NCBI RefSeq assembly: GCF_014201355.1
Contig: NZ_JACHEG010000001.1
Coordinates: 434,001-498,000 of the forward strand
Length of the DNA: 64,000 nt
Direction of reading: 5' to 3'
DNA from: Aliirhizobium wenxiniae
GTDB taxonomy: Bacteria; Pseudomonadota; Alphaproteobacteria; Rhizobiales; Rhizobiaceae
The notes beneath the pieces were generated by a model. The model did no database searches, was not told the DNA's origin, and saw only the letters and a program-made list of their open reading frames with translations. This document shows, piece by piece, positions 44,137-54,917 of this stretch. The stretch's first letter is position 1; each line of letters starts with the position of its first letter. The translations under genes and the position numbers were made by a program.

Positions 44137-44623
44137 CGGGGATGTTGCCGGCCTTGTTGGAAAATAATCCGCTGGCGTCGCGGCAACTTAGATTTTGCCG
44201 CAGTGCCGTTTCATCCCCGCAACCACCATATACGCAACAATCAGCCTGTCATCGGATGGGAAACCGGGTTCGCGAACCGGCCTCCTCAACGGATTTCGGA
44301 TCGGTTTTCCGGTGATGGTCGAAAGATCGGGGCAAACGGGAACTAACACGTCTCGAAAGCCCGGATGTTTGGCCGGGGCAGGCAGATCGATTATCTACCA
44401 ACCCACCAAATGCCACTGCCTGCCCCATTCCCGTTTCCACCATGCCGGCTTTGCCTTGCGTGGTTCTTCTCGCTGCACGGGATTTTACAAGAGAACGCAG
44501 CGGCCGTGCCGACGCTCGCGGCCTTTTCATCGGCAGTGCCTTCTATTCCGCCGAAGTTTGTTCTAGAGACAGTGCTTCATCCGCCACAACTGGGCGGCAG
44601 ACTGTCTTTAGGTATGTTGATCG
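44137..44623. other. 487-bp gene-free region upstream of ppiD
   Basis: No convincing gene was found; ORFs on both strands lack protein character and ribosome-binding sites. It contains a near-palindrome CCGGGTTCGCGAACCGG around 44262-44279 and the 11-bp stem described separately. The distal part must carry the promoter for ppiD-trpD-trpC-moaC-moeA. Confidence 0.5.
44375..44426. repeat. 11-bp inverted repeat with 30-nt loop
   Basis: GGGGCAGGCAG (44375-44385) pairs perfectly with CTGCCTGCCCC (44416-44426). The loop is AT/CA-rich (ATCGATTATCTACCAACCCA...). No U-tract follows. It could be part of a small RNA or a regulatory leader ahead of ppiD. Confidence 0.5.
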
Positions 44624-46513
44624 ATGCTTGATTCTCTCAGAAACGCCGCTCGCTCCTGGGTCGCGAAGTCTCTGCTTCTGCTCTTGGTTGCCTCATTCGC
44701 CATCTGGGGCGGCAGCCAGTCGCTGATCGCTTCGAATGCGAACACAGTGATGACGGTTGGCGACCAGGAAATCTCCACCGAGCAGTTCCGGCTCGCCTAT
44801 CAGCGTCAGATCGCCAACCTCAGCCGCCAGTTCGGCACCCAGCTGACCGCCCAGCAGGCCCGCTCCTTCGGCATAGACCGCGAGGTTCTGACCCAGCTTT
44901 CGGCGGGCGCCGCCCTAGACCAGCTTTCCGATGACATGAATCTCGGTCTTTCCGACGAGCGCCTGGCAAACCTGATCGCCGAAGACCCGGCCTTCAAGGG
45001 TACCAACGGCCAGTTCGATCGTGACCTGTTCTCCTCGCGCCTGCGCAATGCAGGCCTGCGCGAAAACGACTATATTGCCGAACGCAGCAAGGTGACCGTC
45101 CGCAGCCAGGTCGTGGAAGCCGTTTCCGACGGTTTCAAGGCGCCGCAAGTCATGCTCGATGCGTTGAAACAGTATCGCGACGAGGCACGCACCATCGATT
45201 ATCTGCTTCTGTCGAATGCCAATATCGATCCGATCAAGGCACCGGCGGATGACGTTCTGACCACCTGGTTCGACACCAACAAGGCCAAGTACCGCGCACC
45301 GGAATACCGCAGTTTCGCCTATGTAAAGCTGGAGCCGAGCGACATCGCCGACGCCTCCTCGATTACCGATGACGAATTGCGCGCCGAATACGACAAGCGC
45401 AAGGACGGCTACAAGACCCCCGAAACCCGCACGATCGAACAGCTGACCTTCCCCAACAAGGAAATGGCCGATGCCGCAGCCACCCAGCTGCGCGACGGCA
45501 CGACCACGTTCGATCAGGTCATCAAAGATCAGGGCAAGACCCCGGCAGATGTCCATCTCGGCGATTTCACCAAGGAAAGCATTCCTGACCCGGCCTGGGC
45601 CGAACCGGCCTTCAAGGTTTCGGCTAACGGCGGCACAACCCCTGTCATCAAGGGCACGTTTGGCTCGGTCATCCTGCGTGTATCCAACATCCGCCCGGAA
45701 AGCACCCGCAGCTTCGACGAAGTGAAGGACGAACTGCGTCAGCAGATGGCGGTTGCAGCCGCCTCGCGTGAAATCGCCAGCGCCCATGACCGTTTCGAGG
45801 ACCTGCGCGGCGGTGGCGCGACGCTGGACGATGCAGCCAAGGAACTGAACCTCAAGCTCGTCAGCGTGACGGCAGATGCCTCCGGCCAGGACGAAAAGGA
45901 ACAGCCGATCGCAAATCTTCCGGCGGCCAGCAACCTGATCGCCGAAGTGTTCCGCACCGAACCTGGCCAGGATACGATCCCGGTCAGCCTCGGCAATGTC
46001 GGTTACATCTGGTTCGAAGTTCGCAACGTCACGCCGGAACGCGAGCGTTCGCTAGACGAAGTACGCGAAAAGGTCGTGGTCGACTGGACTGCCGAACAGC
46101 AGAAGGAATCACTGACTGCCAAGGCAAACGAGCTGAAGGCCCGTCTCGACAAGGGAGAAACTCTGGCCGCAATTGCCGAGGACCTCGGCATCGCCGTCGA
46201 AACGAAGACCGGCCTGCGCCGCAACGCCGAAGATGCGATCTTCGGCGCGGAAGCGATCACGACCGCCTTCTCCGGTCCCGTCGACACGACAGGCACCGCC
46301 CTTGCAGCAGATCGCGAAAGCCGCATGCTGATGAAGGTGACCGCTGTCGAGCAGGCTCCGTCTGACGAACTGGCCAATGACCCGCAGCTTCAGCGCCTGG
46401 CGGAATCGGCCGGTGACGACATGCTCGACCAGATGGTCAACAGCCTGAAAGACAAGTACGGCGTGACGATCAACCAGACTGTCCTCGAACAATCCGCATC
46501 CACAGTTCAATAA
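44624..46513 (+). CDS. ppiD: PpiD/SurA-like periplasmic peptidyl-prolyl isomerase
   Basis: The 629-residue chaperone has one N-terminal TM helix (KSLLLLLVASFAIWG), a SurA_N-type domain (TVGDQEISTEQFRLAYQRQIANLSRQFG), and a parvulin-like region (about 255-365; KTPETRTIEQLTFP, VHLGDFTKESIPDPAWAEPAF). PpiD is anchored in the inner membrane near SecYEG and helps newly exported proteins fold. It directly precedes trpD by 9 nt, a gene order I recall from other rhizobia. The start at 44624 fits the membrane anchor. Confidence 0.9.
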   Translation: MLDSLRNAARSWVAKSLLLLLVASFAIWGGSQSLIASNANTVMTVGDQEISTEQFRLAYQRQIANLSRQFGTQLTAQQARSFGIDREVLTQLSAGAALDQLSDDMNLGLSDERLANLIAEDPAFKGTNGQFDRDLFSSRLRNAGLRENDYIAERSKVTVRSQVVEAVSDGFKAPQVMLDALKQYRDEARTIDYLLLSNANIDPIKAPADDVLTTWFDTNKAKYRAPEYRSFAYVKLEPSDIADASSITDDELRAEYDKRKDGYKTPETRTIEQLTFPNKEMADAAATQLRDGTTTFDQVIKDQGKTPADVHLGDFTKESIPDPAWAEPAFKVSANGGTTPVIKGTFGSVILRVSNIRPESTRSFDEVKDELRQQMAVAAASREIASAHDRFEDLRGGGATLDDAAKELNLKLVSVTADASGQDEKEQPIANLPAASNLIAEVFRTEPGQDTIPVSLGNVGYIWFEVRNVTPERERSLDEVREKVVVDWTAEQQKESLTAKANELKARLDKGETLAAIAEDLGIAVETKTGLRRNAEDAIFGAEAITTAFSGPVDTTGTALAADRESRMLMKVTAVEQAPSDELANDPQLQRLAESAGDDMLDQMVNSLKDKYGVTINQTVLEQSASTVQ

Positions 46514-46522
46514 TCGAGGCGA

Positions 46523-47548
46523 ATGCCGAAAATGCCTGACTTGAAGCCATTCCTCGCCAAGGTCGCCACTGGCGAATCGTTGACCCGCGAAGAGGCGCAT
46601 GACGCCTTCGGAATTATCATGTCCGGCGAAGCGACCCCGTCGCAGATCGGCGGCTTCCTGATGGCACTGAGGGTCCGCGGTGAAACGGTCGCCGAAATGA
46701 CGGGCGCCGTTTCGACCATGCGCGCCAAGATGCTGCGGGTGGAAGCACCCGCAGACGCCGTCGATATCGTCGGCACTGGCGGCGATGGCGCCGGAACCTA
46801 CAACATCTCCACGCTCGCCTCGATCATCGCGGCGGGCGCAGGCCTATCGGTCGCCAAGCATGGCAACCGCGCGCTCAGCTCGAAATCCGGCACGGCCGAT
46901 GCGCTGTCGGCTCTCGGCGTCAACCTGGAGATCGGCCCGAACCAGATCGCACGCTGTATCCGCGAGGCCGGCATCGGTTTCATGTTCGCCTCCATGCATC
47001 ATGCCGCCATGCGCCATGTCGGCCCGAGCCGCGTTGAACTCGGTACGCGGACGATCTTCAACCTGCTTGGCCCGCTCTCCAATCCGGCCGGTGCAAAACG
47101 CCAGCTGCTCGGTGTCTATTCGCCGCAATGGCTGATGCCGATTGCCGAAACCCTGCGGGAAATGGGATCCGAAACTGTCTGGGTCGTTCACGGTCAGGGT
47201 CTCGACGAGATCACCACGACAGGCACAACGCAGGTTGTGGCACTCGAAGACGGCAAGATCCGCGAATTCGAACTGTCCCCGACCGATTTCGGTGTCGCCC
47301 CGGCAACGCTTGCGGATCTGAAGGGCGGTGACGGCATCGCCAATGCCGCAGCCCTTCGTGCCGTCCTCGGTGGCGCGAAAAATGCCTATCGCGATATCTC
47401 GCTCTGCAATGCAGCCGCAGCTTTGGTCGTTGCGGGCAAGGCGGAAACCCTGAAGGATGCCATGCTGCTTGCCACCGCCTCGCTTGAGAGCGGTCAGGCT
47501 TCGGCAGCGCTCGACCGGCTCGTGGCGGTCTCCAACGAGAAGGAATAG
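46523..47548 (+). CDS. trpD: Anthranilate phosphoribosyltransferase TrpD
   Basis: This 341-residue enzyme joins anthranilate to PRPP in tryptophan biosynthesis. The PRPP loop is [17 protein letters not shown], and [21 protein letters not shown] and [27 protein letters not shown] are family hallmarks. GAGG lies very close to the first ATG (46523); the second ATG at 46532 (MPDLKPFL) is the more conserved N-terminus and an alternative start. It is in a run with trpC, moaC and moeA. Confidence 0.96.
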   Translation: MPKMPDLKPFLAKVATGESLTREEAHDAFGIIMSGEATPSQIGGFLMALRVRGETVAEMTGAVSTMRAKMLRVEAPADAVDIVGTGGDGAGTYNISTLASIIAAGAGLSVAKHGNRALSSKSGTADALSALGVNLEIGPNQIARCIREAGIGFMFASMHHAAMRHVGPSRVELGTRTIFNLLGPLSNPAGAKRQLLGVYSPQWLMPIAETLREMGSETVWVVHGQGLDEITTTGTTQVVALEDGKIREFELSPTDFGVAPATLADLKGGDGIANAAALRAVLGGAKNAYRDISLCNAAAALVVAGKAETLKDAMLLATASLESGQASAALDRLVAVSNEKE

Positions 47549-47552
47549 GATC

Positions 47553-48371
47553 ATGGCCGATATCCTGCAAAAGATCGAAGCCTATAAGCGCGTCGAGATA
47601 GAAGCCGCCAAGGCGGCCGTACCGCTTGCGGAGATAAAGGCGCGTGCTGCCGACCAGTCCGCGCCTCGCGGCTTCCTGAAAGCATTGCAGGCGAAGAAGC
47701 AGGCCGGTCAGTTCGGCCTGATCGCCGAGATCAAGAAGGCAAGCCCCTCCAAGGGCCTCATTCGCCCGGATTTCGATCCGCCGGCGCTGGCAGCGGCCTA
47801 TGAGGCAGGCGGCGCTGCCTGTCTTTCCGTTCTGACCGATACCCCGAGCTTCCAGGGCGCACCGGAATTCCTCGTTGCCGCCCGCAACGCCTGCGCACTG
47901 CCGGCTTTGCGCAAGGATTTCATGTTCGAGCCCTATCAGGTCTATGAAGCGCGCGCCTGGGGTGCCGACTGCATCCTCATCATCATGGCATCGCTTTCCG
48001 ACGACGAGGCCCTGGCGCTCTACGAGACCGCGACCGAACTCGGCATGGATAGCCTCATCGAAGTGCATGACGAAGCCGAAATGGAACGGGCGCTAAAACT
48101 TCCCTCGCCGCTCCTGGGCGTCAACAACCGCAACCTGAGAACCTTCGAGGTCAGCCTCACCACCAGCGAACGTCTGTCGGCAATGGTAACCGGCGAGGAT
48201 CGTCTGCTTGTCGGCGAAAGCGGCATCTTCACCCATGAGGATTGCCTGCGCCTGCAAAAGGTCGATATCAGCACCTTCCTCGTCGGCGAGAGCCTGATGC
48301 GCAAGGATGATGTCGCAGCGGCCACGCGGCTGCTTCTGACCGGCGAAGCAGGCACGCTGGCGGCCGAGTGA
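47553..48371 (+). CDS. trpC: Indole-3-glycerol phosphate synthase TrpC
   Basis: The 272-residue TIM-barrel enzyme closes the indole ring. [16 protein letters not shown] (catalytic Lys and phosphate loop), [55 protein letters not shown] and [12 protein letters not shown] follow in the usual order. It starts 4 nt after trpD with AAGGA upstream. Its TGA shares a base with the moaC ATG (TGATG), coupling tryptophan and molybdopterin genes as in other Rhizobiales. Confidence 0.97.
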   Translation: MADILQKIEAYKRVEIEAAKAAVPLAEIKARAADQSAPRGFLKALQAKKQAGQFGLIAEIKKASPSKGLIRPDFDPPALAAAYEAGGAACLSVLTDTPSFQGAPEFLVAARNACALPALRKDFMFEPYQVYEARAWGADCILIIMASLSDDEALALYETATELGMDSLIEVHDEAEMERALKLPSPLLGVNNRNLRTFEVSLTTSERLSAMVTGEDRLLVGESGIFTHEDCLRLQKVDISTFLVGESLMRKDDVAAATRLLLTGEAGTLAAE

Positions 48372-48850
48372 TGGCCGACAGCAAGCTCACCCACATAGAT
48401 CAGGCCGGCGAGGCCCATATGGTCGATGTCGGCGACAAGGCCGAGACCGGTCGTTCGGCAACCGCAGAAGGTTTTGTCCGCATGTTGCCGGAGACGCTGG
48501 CGCTGATCCGTGAAGGCAATGCCAAAAAGGGCGATGTCATCGGCACCGCCCGCCTTGCCGGCATCATGGCCGCCAAGAAGACATCAGATCTTATTCCACT
48601 CTGCCACCCGCTGATGCTGACAAAAGTTTCGGTCGATATCTCGGAAGACGCCAGCCTGCCCGGCCTACGCGTCACCGCGACCGCAAAGCTCACCGGCAAG
48701 ACCGGCGTGGAGATGGAAGCGCTGACCGCCGTCTCCGTCACCTGCCTGACCATCTACGACATGGCCAAGGCTGCCGACAAGGCGATGGAAATCGGTGGCA
48801 TAAGGCTGCTCGAAAAGACTGGCGGCAAGTCCGGCCATTATAAAGCGTAA
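48371..48850 (+). CDS. moaC: Cyclic pyranopterin monophosphate synthase MoaC
   Basis: The 159-residue enzyme converts 3',8-cH2GTP to cyclic pyranopterin monophosphate in molybdenum cofactor synthesis. [30 protein letters not shown] with the active-site His, [23 protein letters not shown] and the C-terminal [12 protein letters not shown] are all conserved. A GTG at 48368 is an alternative start. It overlaps trpC by one base and precedes moeA by 19 nt. Confidence 0.96.
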   Translation: MADSKLTHIDQAGEAHMVDVGDKAETGRSATAEGFVRMLPETLALIREGNAKKGDVIGTARLAGIMAAKKTSDLIPLCHPLMLTKVSVDISEDASLPGLRVTATAKLTGKTGVEMEALTAVSVTCLTIYDMAKAADKAMEIGGIRLLEKTGGKSGHYKA

Positions 48851-48869
48851 AGCCCGAGGAGATTTCGCC

Positions 48870-50090
48870 ATGGCGCTTTTGCCCGTTCCAGACGCCAAGG
48901 CCCGTCTGCTTGCCAATGCCCGCCCGGTCGACGGCATCGAGACGCTCCCCTTGGGCGATACAGCGGCTCGCGTGCTTGCTTCTGACATTCAGGCCAAGCT
49001 GACCCAGCCCCCATTCAATTCCTCTGCCATGGATGGCTACGCGCTGAGAGCCGTCGATGCGCCGCAGGTCGGCTCAGAACTCACCGTCATCGGCAGTGCC
49101 GCCGCGGGGCACGCTTTTGAAGGCACTCTCGGCCCCGGCGAAACCGTTCGCATCTTCACGGGCGCTCCGGTGCCGGAAGGCGCCGATACGATCCTCATTC
49201 AGGAGGATGCGGAGAAGCTCGATGCCGACCGGATCCGCACGACATTCAAGGTCACAGGCGGGCGGCACATACGTCCCCGTGGTCAGGATTTTGCCGAAGG
49301 CGAAACAGTGCTGAAGGCCGGCACGCTTATCGATTTCTCGCATCTGACCGCCGCAGCGGCGATGAACCATCCGAGGCTTCCCGTCTTCCGCAAGCCAAAA
49401 GTGGCGATCCTCGCCACGGGCGACGAGCTGATAGAGCCGGGCGGCAATCCCGCTCCCGCGCAGATTATCGCATCCAACACATTCGGCATTGCAGCTCTCG
49501 TACGAGACAATGGCGGCGAGGTTATCGATCTCGGCATTGCCCAAGATCGACACGAAGCGATCTCCGCCGCCATAAAGCGCGCTCGTGATGCCGGTGCCGA
49601 TATTCTCGTCACCCTCGGAGGCGCTTCCGTCGGCGACCACGATCTGGTGCAGGCGACGCTGAAGGCTTCCGGCATGGAGCTTGATTTCTGGCGGATCGCC
49701 ATGCGCCCCGGCAAGCCGCTGATGGTCGGTTCTCTCGACGGCATGCATGTTCTGGGCCTGCCCGGCAATCCGGTTGCCAGCATGGTCACCGGCATGCTGT
49801 TTCTCGAACCGCTGCTGCGCCGCCTTGCTCATCTGCCGGAGCGCAAGCGCGAGGTCGATGGCATCACTGCAAGGCCGCTTGGCCCCAATGACCAGCGGCA
49901 GGATTATCTGCGTGCAAGGATCACCCGTGACGAACAGGGCAATCTGGTCGCCGAGGCCAATCCGAAGCAGGATTCTTCGATGATGAAGATCTTTGCCCAT
50001 GCCGACGGTCTCATCGTCCGTCCGCCGCATGCGCCGGAACTGGCCGCAGGCGCCCCCTGCCCCATTCTGCTCATTCGCCCCTTCGAGTGA
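48870..50090 (+). CDS. moeA: Molybdopterin molybdenumtransferase MoeA
   Basis: The 406-residue protein inserts molybdate into adenylylated molybdopterin. PFNSSAMDGYALRA, GPGETVRIFTGAPVPEGADTILIQED, VAILATGDELIEPG, TLGGASVGDHDLVQATL and GLPGNPVASMVTGMLF mark the MoeA domains I-IV. It ends the ppiD-trp-moa run. In many Rhizobiales lexA follows moeA; here a photolyase gene does. Confidence 0.96.
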   Translation: MALLPVPDAKARLLANARPVDGIETLPLGDTAARVLASDIQAKLTQPPFNSSAMDGYALRAVDAPQVGSELTVIGSAAAGHAFEGTLGPGETVRIFTGAPVPEGADTILIQEDAEKLDADRIRTTFKVTGGRHIRPRGQDFAEGETVLKAGTLIDFSHLTAAAAMNHPRLPVFRKPKVAILATGDELIEPGGNPAPAQIIASNTFGIAALVRDNGGEVIDLGIAQDRHEAISAAIKRARDAGADILVTLGGASVGDHDLVQATLKASGMELDFWRIAMRPGKPLMVGSLDGMHVLGLPGNPVASMVTGMLFLEPLLRRLAHLPERKREVDGITARPLGPNDQRQDYLRARITRDEQGNLVAEANPKQDSSMMKIFAHADGLIVRPPHAPELAAGAPCPILLIRPFE

Positions 50091-50116
50091 TCCGGACAGG
50101 CTTGAAATCCGTAAGC

Positions 50117-50134
50117 TTGGGCATCAATGCCCAA
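50117..50134. repeat. Short perfect hairpin before the photolyase start
   Basis: TTGGGCA-TCAA-TGCCCAA lies between moeA and the photolyase gene and ends 12 nt before the GTG, just upstream of its GGAG site. With no U-tract it is more likely an operator or translational element than a terminator. Confidence 0.4.
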
Positions 50135-50146
50135 ACGGAGTAGATC

Positions 50147-51583
50147 GTGTCCGACAAGAGCCCACCTGCCGCCATTCTCTGGTTCCGCAAGGATCTGCGT
50201 CTCGATGACAACGCAGCTCTGCATGCCGCGATTGATGCAGGCGGCCCGGTTATTCCCGTCTATATCCGCGAACCGGCACAGCCCGATATCGGTCCGCTTG
50301 GGGCCGCACAGGCATGGTGGCTTCATCATTCCTTGGCGGCGCTCAAGGAGAGCCTGAAGTCACTGGGCAGCGACCTGACGCTTGCGACGGGCAAGGCCGA
50401 TGACATCATCATCGATATTGCCCGCAAGACCGGCGCAAAGACGGTCTACGTCAACCGCGCCTACGAACGAACCACGGTGGACCGCGAGATCGCCATTGCG
50501 CTCAAGGATGCAGGCATCGCCATCCGCGCCTTTCACGGCCAGTTGCTGCATGATCCGAAAAACATCCGCACCGGCTCCGGCAATGCCTTCAAGGTCTATA
50601 CGCCGTTCTGGAACGCCATGCAGAAGCTTCACGAACCGCATGGCCCCATTGAGCCGCCAGAGACCGTCCCTTCGCCCACAAGCCATCCTCGCTCGGAAGC
50701 GCTTGACAGCTGGAACCTGCTGCCGACCAAGCCCAACTGGGCGGCCGGTTTTTCGGACCACTGGACGCCTGGCGAGGCCGGGGCGCAGGAAAGGCTGGAA
50801 GACCTGATCGATGCCGACCTGCATGATTACAAGCGCGGTCGCGATTTCCCGGCAATCGAGGCGACATCGAGGCTTTCACCGCATCTGGCGCTCGGCGAAA
50901 TATCCCCTGCCCGCATCTGGCACGCCACCAACGGGCTGGCTGACAAACATCGCGACGATCTGGTCCATTACCGCAAGGAACTCGCCTGGCGCGATTTCTG
51001 CTACAATCTGCTGGTCGAGTTTCCCGATCTGCGCACGAAAAACTGGGACGACAAGTTCGATGCCTTCGAATGGGAATTCGATGCCGCCGATTTTCGCGCC
51101 TGGACCAAGGGACAGACCGGTTATCCGATCGTCGATGCCGGCATGCGCGAGCTCTGGCAGACCGGTTACATGCACAATCGCGTCCGCATGATCACGGCAT
51201 CCTTCCTGATCAAGGACCTGCTAATCGACTGGCGGCGCGGCGAGGAATGGTTCCGCGATACGCTGCTCGATGCCGATCCGGCCAGCAATACCGCCAACTG
51301 GCAATGGGTGGCCGGCTCAGGCGCCGACGCCTCCCCCTTCTTCCGCATCTTCAACCCGATCCTGCAGGGCGAGAAATTCGATCCCGACGGCGATTACGTC
51401 CGTCACTTCGTGCCGGAACTGAAGGACCTGCCAAAGAAATACATCCACAAGCCCTTCGAAGCGCCGGACCATGTTCTGGCCGATGCGGGCGTGGAACTCG
51501 GAAAGACCTATCCGCGGCCGATCGTCAATCACGGCATGGCTCGTGATCGGGCACTCGAAGCCTATAAGGGCCTGAAAGGCTGA
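50147..51583 (+). CDS. phr: Class I CPD-type deoxyribodipyrimidine photolyase
   Basis: This 478-residue flavoprotein repairs UV dimers with blue light. The N-terminal antenna Rossmann domain has ILWFRKDLRLDDNAAL. The FAD domain has TSRLSPHLALGEISP, ELAWRDFCYNLL, GYPIVDAGMRELWQTGYMHNR and DADPASNTANWQWVAGSGADASP FFRIFNP-type sequence, including the Trp residues of the electron chain. The length fits class I enzymes with an antenna chromophore. The start is GTG with GGAG upstream. It is on the same strand as moeA, 56 nt away. Confidence 0.95.
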   Translation: MSDKSPPAAILWFRKDLRLDDNAALHAAIDAGGPVIPVYIREPAQPDIGPLGAAQAWWLHHSLAALKESLKSLGSDLTLATGKADDIIIDIARKTGAKTVYVNRAYERTTVDREIAIALKDAGIAIRAFHGQLLHDPKNIRTGSGNAFKVYTPFWNAMQKLHEPHGPIEPPETVPSPTSHPRSEALDSWNLLPTKPNWAAGFSDHWTPGEAGAQERLEDLIDADLHDYKRGRDFPAIEATSRLSPHLALGEISPARIWHATNGLADKHRDDLVHYRKELAWRDFCYNLLVEFPDLRTKNWDDKFDAFEWEFDAADFRAWTKGQTGYPIVDAGMRELWQTGYMHNRVRMITASFLIKDLLIDWRRGEEWFRDTLLDADPASNTANWQWVAGSGADASPFFRIFNPILQGEKFDPDGDYVRHFVPELKDLPKKYIHKPFEAPDHVLADAGVELGKTYPRPIVNHGMARDRALEAYKGLKG

Positions 51584-51667
51584 GGCCGTACCGCATGTCG
51601 CAGGATTGACGTTTCACCAATCTCCGTCAGCGACTAATCTCCTTAATTCGCGAGAGGAGATGTCGAC

Positions 51668-52573
51668 ATGGCGGGACGGAAAATTGCAGTCGTCGGACTT
51701 GGCGGTATCGGTGGCGTCGCTGCGGCCTGCCTGAGCCTGTCTCCGGAAAATGACGTGACTGTCTGCGCCCGCAGGCAGATCGACAAGCTCACCTTCGACC
51801 ACCACGAAGACAGCATATCGATCCCGCTGAAGACACTTTCCGACCCGGGCCTTGCCGAGCCGGTCGATTGGGTCGTGCTCTGCACCAAGGCGCAGGATGT
51901 CGCCTCGGCCGCGCCGTGGCTCGAAAACCTCTGTACGCCACAGACGACCGTGGCCGTGCTGCAGAACGGCATCGCCCATGAGGAGCGCGTCGCGCCGCAT
52001 GCAAACGGCGCCACCGTGCTCCCGGCAATCGTCTATTACAACGGCGAGCGGCTTGCACCCGACCATGTGAGGCTGCGCCATATCCGCGGCCACGATCTTC
52101 TGGTCCCGGCCGGACCACAAGCCGAAGCCTTCGCAGCTCTCTTCGAAGGCACGCCGATCGATGTCGGCCGGAGTGAGGACTTCCTCACCTATCAATGGCG
52201 CAAACTGCTGGTCAACGTGATCGCCAATCCGATCACCGCCCTGACACGCCAGAGGCTCGGCGTCTTCCAGAGATCGGACATACAGGACCTGTCCCTGAGC
52301 ATCCTGCGCGAAGCCGTCGCGGTCGGCCGCGCCGATGGTGCGCAACTGCGTGACAACGAAGCCGAAGCGATCCTTGAGACCTTTCTGGCCTATCCGCCGG
52401 AAGCCGGCACCTCGATGTATTTCGACTGCCTTGCCGGCCGCCCGCTGGAAATCGAAGCACTGAACGGCGCCGTTGTTACAGCAGGAAGGCGCCATGGCCT
52501 TCCGACGCCGCTGAACAGCGCCATGCTGACCCTTCTGAAAACGGTCAGCGATGCCAACGCCAAAACTCCATAA
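51668..52573 (+). CDS. Ketopantoate reductase (PanE/ApbA)-family oxidoreductase
   Basis: The 301-residue NADP-dependent enzyme has the N-terminal Rossmann motif AVVGLGGIGGVAAACLSL and the C-terminal PanE domain with the conserved Lys in WRKLLVNVIANPITALTRQ and GTSMYFDCLAGRPLEIEALNG. It could be the pantothenate-pathway reductase, but some family members are lateral paralogues with other substrates, so no gene symbol is given. AGGAG precedes the ATG. A convergent terminator separates it from pyrG. Confidence 0.82.
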   Translation: MAGRKIAVVGLGGIGGVAAACLSLSPENDVTVCARRQIDKLTFDHHEDSISIPLKTLSDPGLAEPVDWVVLCTKAQDVASAAPWLENLCTPQTTVAVLQNGIAHEERVAPHANGATVLPAIVYYNGERLAPDHVRLRHIRGHDLLVPAGPQAEAFAALFEGTPIDVGRSEDFLTYQWRKLLVNVIANPITALTRQRLGVFQRSDIQDLSLSILREAVAVGRADGAQLRDNEAEAILETFLAYPPEAGTSMYFDCLAGRPLEIEALNGAVVTAGRRHGLPTPLNSAMLTLLKTVSDANAKTP

Positions 52574-52576
52574 CAA

Positions 52577-52601
52577 AAAACCCGGCCAAGGCCGGGTCTT
52601 T
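52577..52601. terminator. Terminator between the PanE-like gene and pyrG
   Basis: CCCGGCC-AA-GGCCGGG forms a tight stem. On the minus strand it is followed by TTTTTTG, making a strong terminator for pyrG; on the plus strand TCTTTC follows, so it probably works both ways. Confidence 0.85.
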
Positions 52602-52625
52602 CGAATTCCATAGGTGCCGACAGGC

Positions 52626-54266
<1,641 letters not shown>

Positions 54267-54340
54267 TTACCTTCTCACACACGATTCCGCCAGCACAAAT
54301 TTCGCCGATCGCTAAAACGGCTGTGGAATCTTCACAAAAT

Positions 54341-54367
54341 AAAACCGGCAGGCTTTTGGCCTGCCGG
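54341..54367 (-). terminator. Intrinsic terminator after secG
   Basis: CCGGCAGGC / GCCTGCCGG (9 bp, 5-nt loop) is followed on the minus strand by TTTTATTTTG. It separates secG from pyrG, so pyrG must have its own promoter in the 86 bp between. Confidence 0.85.
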
Positions 54368-54390
54368 AGCTTGAAGTCTTGACCGGAGCC

Positions 54391-54834
54391 TTACTGGCCG
54401 GTCGGAACGCTGTTCGACGGCGCAGCAGGTGCTGCCGGAGCCGCAGGCGCCTGGCCTGCCGCCGGAGCAGCAGCGCCGGTTTCGGACGGTACGCCGTTGC
54501 CAGCAGGAGCCTGTGCCGGCGGTGCAGTCGGTGCCGGGCCGAGCTGGTCGAGAATGCCGTTGCCCGTGCCCTGCTGGCTCTGCGGGATACGGTTCAGGAT
54601 ATCGGTCGGCTGCGAGTCGTAACGGGCAAGAATACCGAGTGCCAGCGAGGTCACGAAGAACAGCGCCGCGAGGATCGCCGTCGTGCGGGTCAGCGCATTG
54701 GCCGTGCCGCGCGCCGACATGAAGCCGGAGCCGCCGCCGATGCCAAGGCCACCGCCTTCGGAGCGCTGGATCAGCACTACGCCGACAAGCGCAAGCACGA
54801 TCATGAGATGAATGACGATCAAAACGGTCTGCAT
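54391..54834 (-). CDS. secG: Preprotein translocase subunit SecG
   Basis: The 147-residue membrane protein has the two TM helices of SecG (VLIVIHLMIVLALVGVVLIQ and ALTRTTAILAALFFVTSLALG) around the conserved Gly-rich loop RSEGGGLGIGGGSGFMSARG. A long Pro/Ala/Gln/Gly-rich tail (about residues 85-147) is typical of alphaproteobacterial SecG and probably disordered. It supports SecYE translocation. It sits 83 nt downstream of tpiA on the same strand. Confidence 0.95.
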   Translation of the reverse strand: MQTVLIVIHLMIVLALVGVVLIQRSEGGGLGIGGGSGFMSARGTANALTRTTAILAALFFVTSLALGILARYDSQPTDILNRIPQSQQGTGNGILDQLGPAPTAPPAQAPAGNGVPSETGAAAPAAGQAPAAPAAPAAPSNSVPTGQ

Positions 54835-54917
54835 GTATCGGGTCCCTGCCCTACGCGGGCAACAATCTAGAGTTTGGCGGCTCTTTACATGAGCCTATCG
54901 CTCTTTCCAAGCCTTGA

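Noticed and set aside
44195-44566. Plus- and minus-strand ORFs between DUF486 and ppiD
   Set aside because: They overlap each other, contain the inverted repeat, and lack ribosome-binding sites and recognisable domains.
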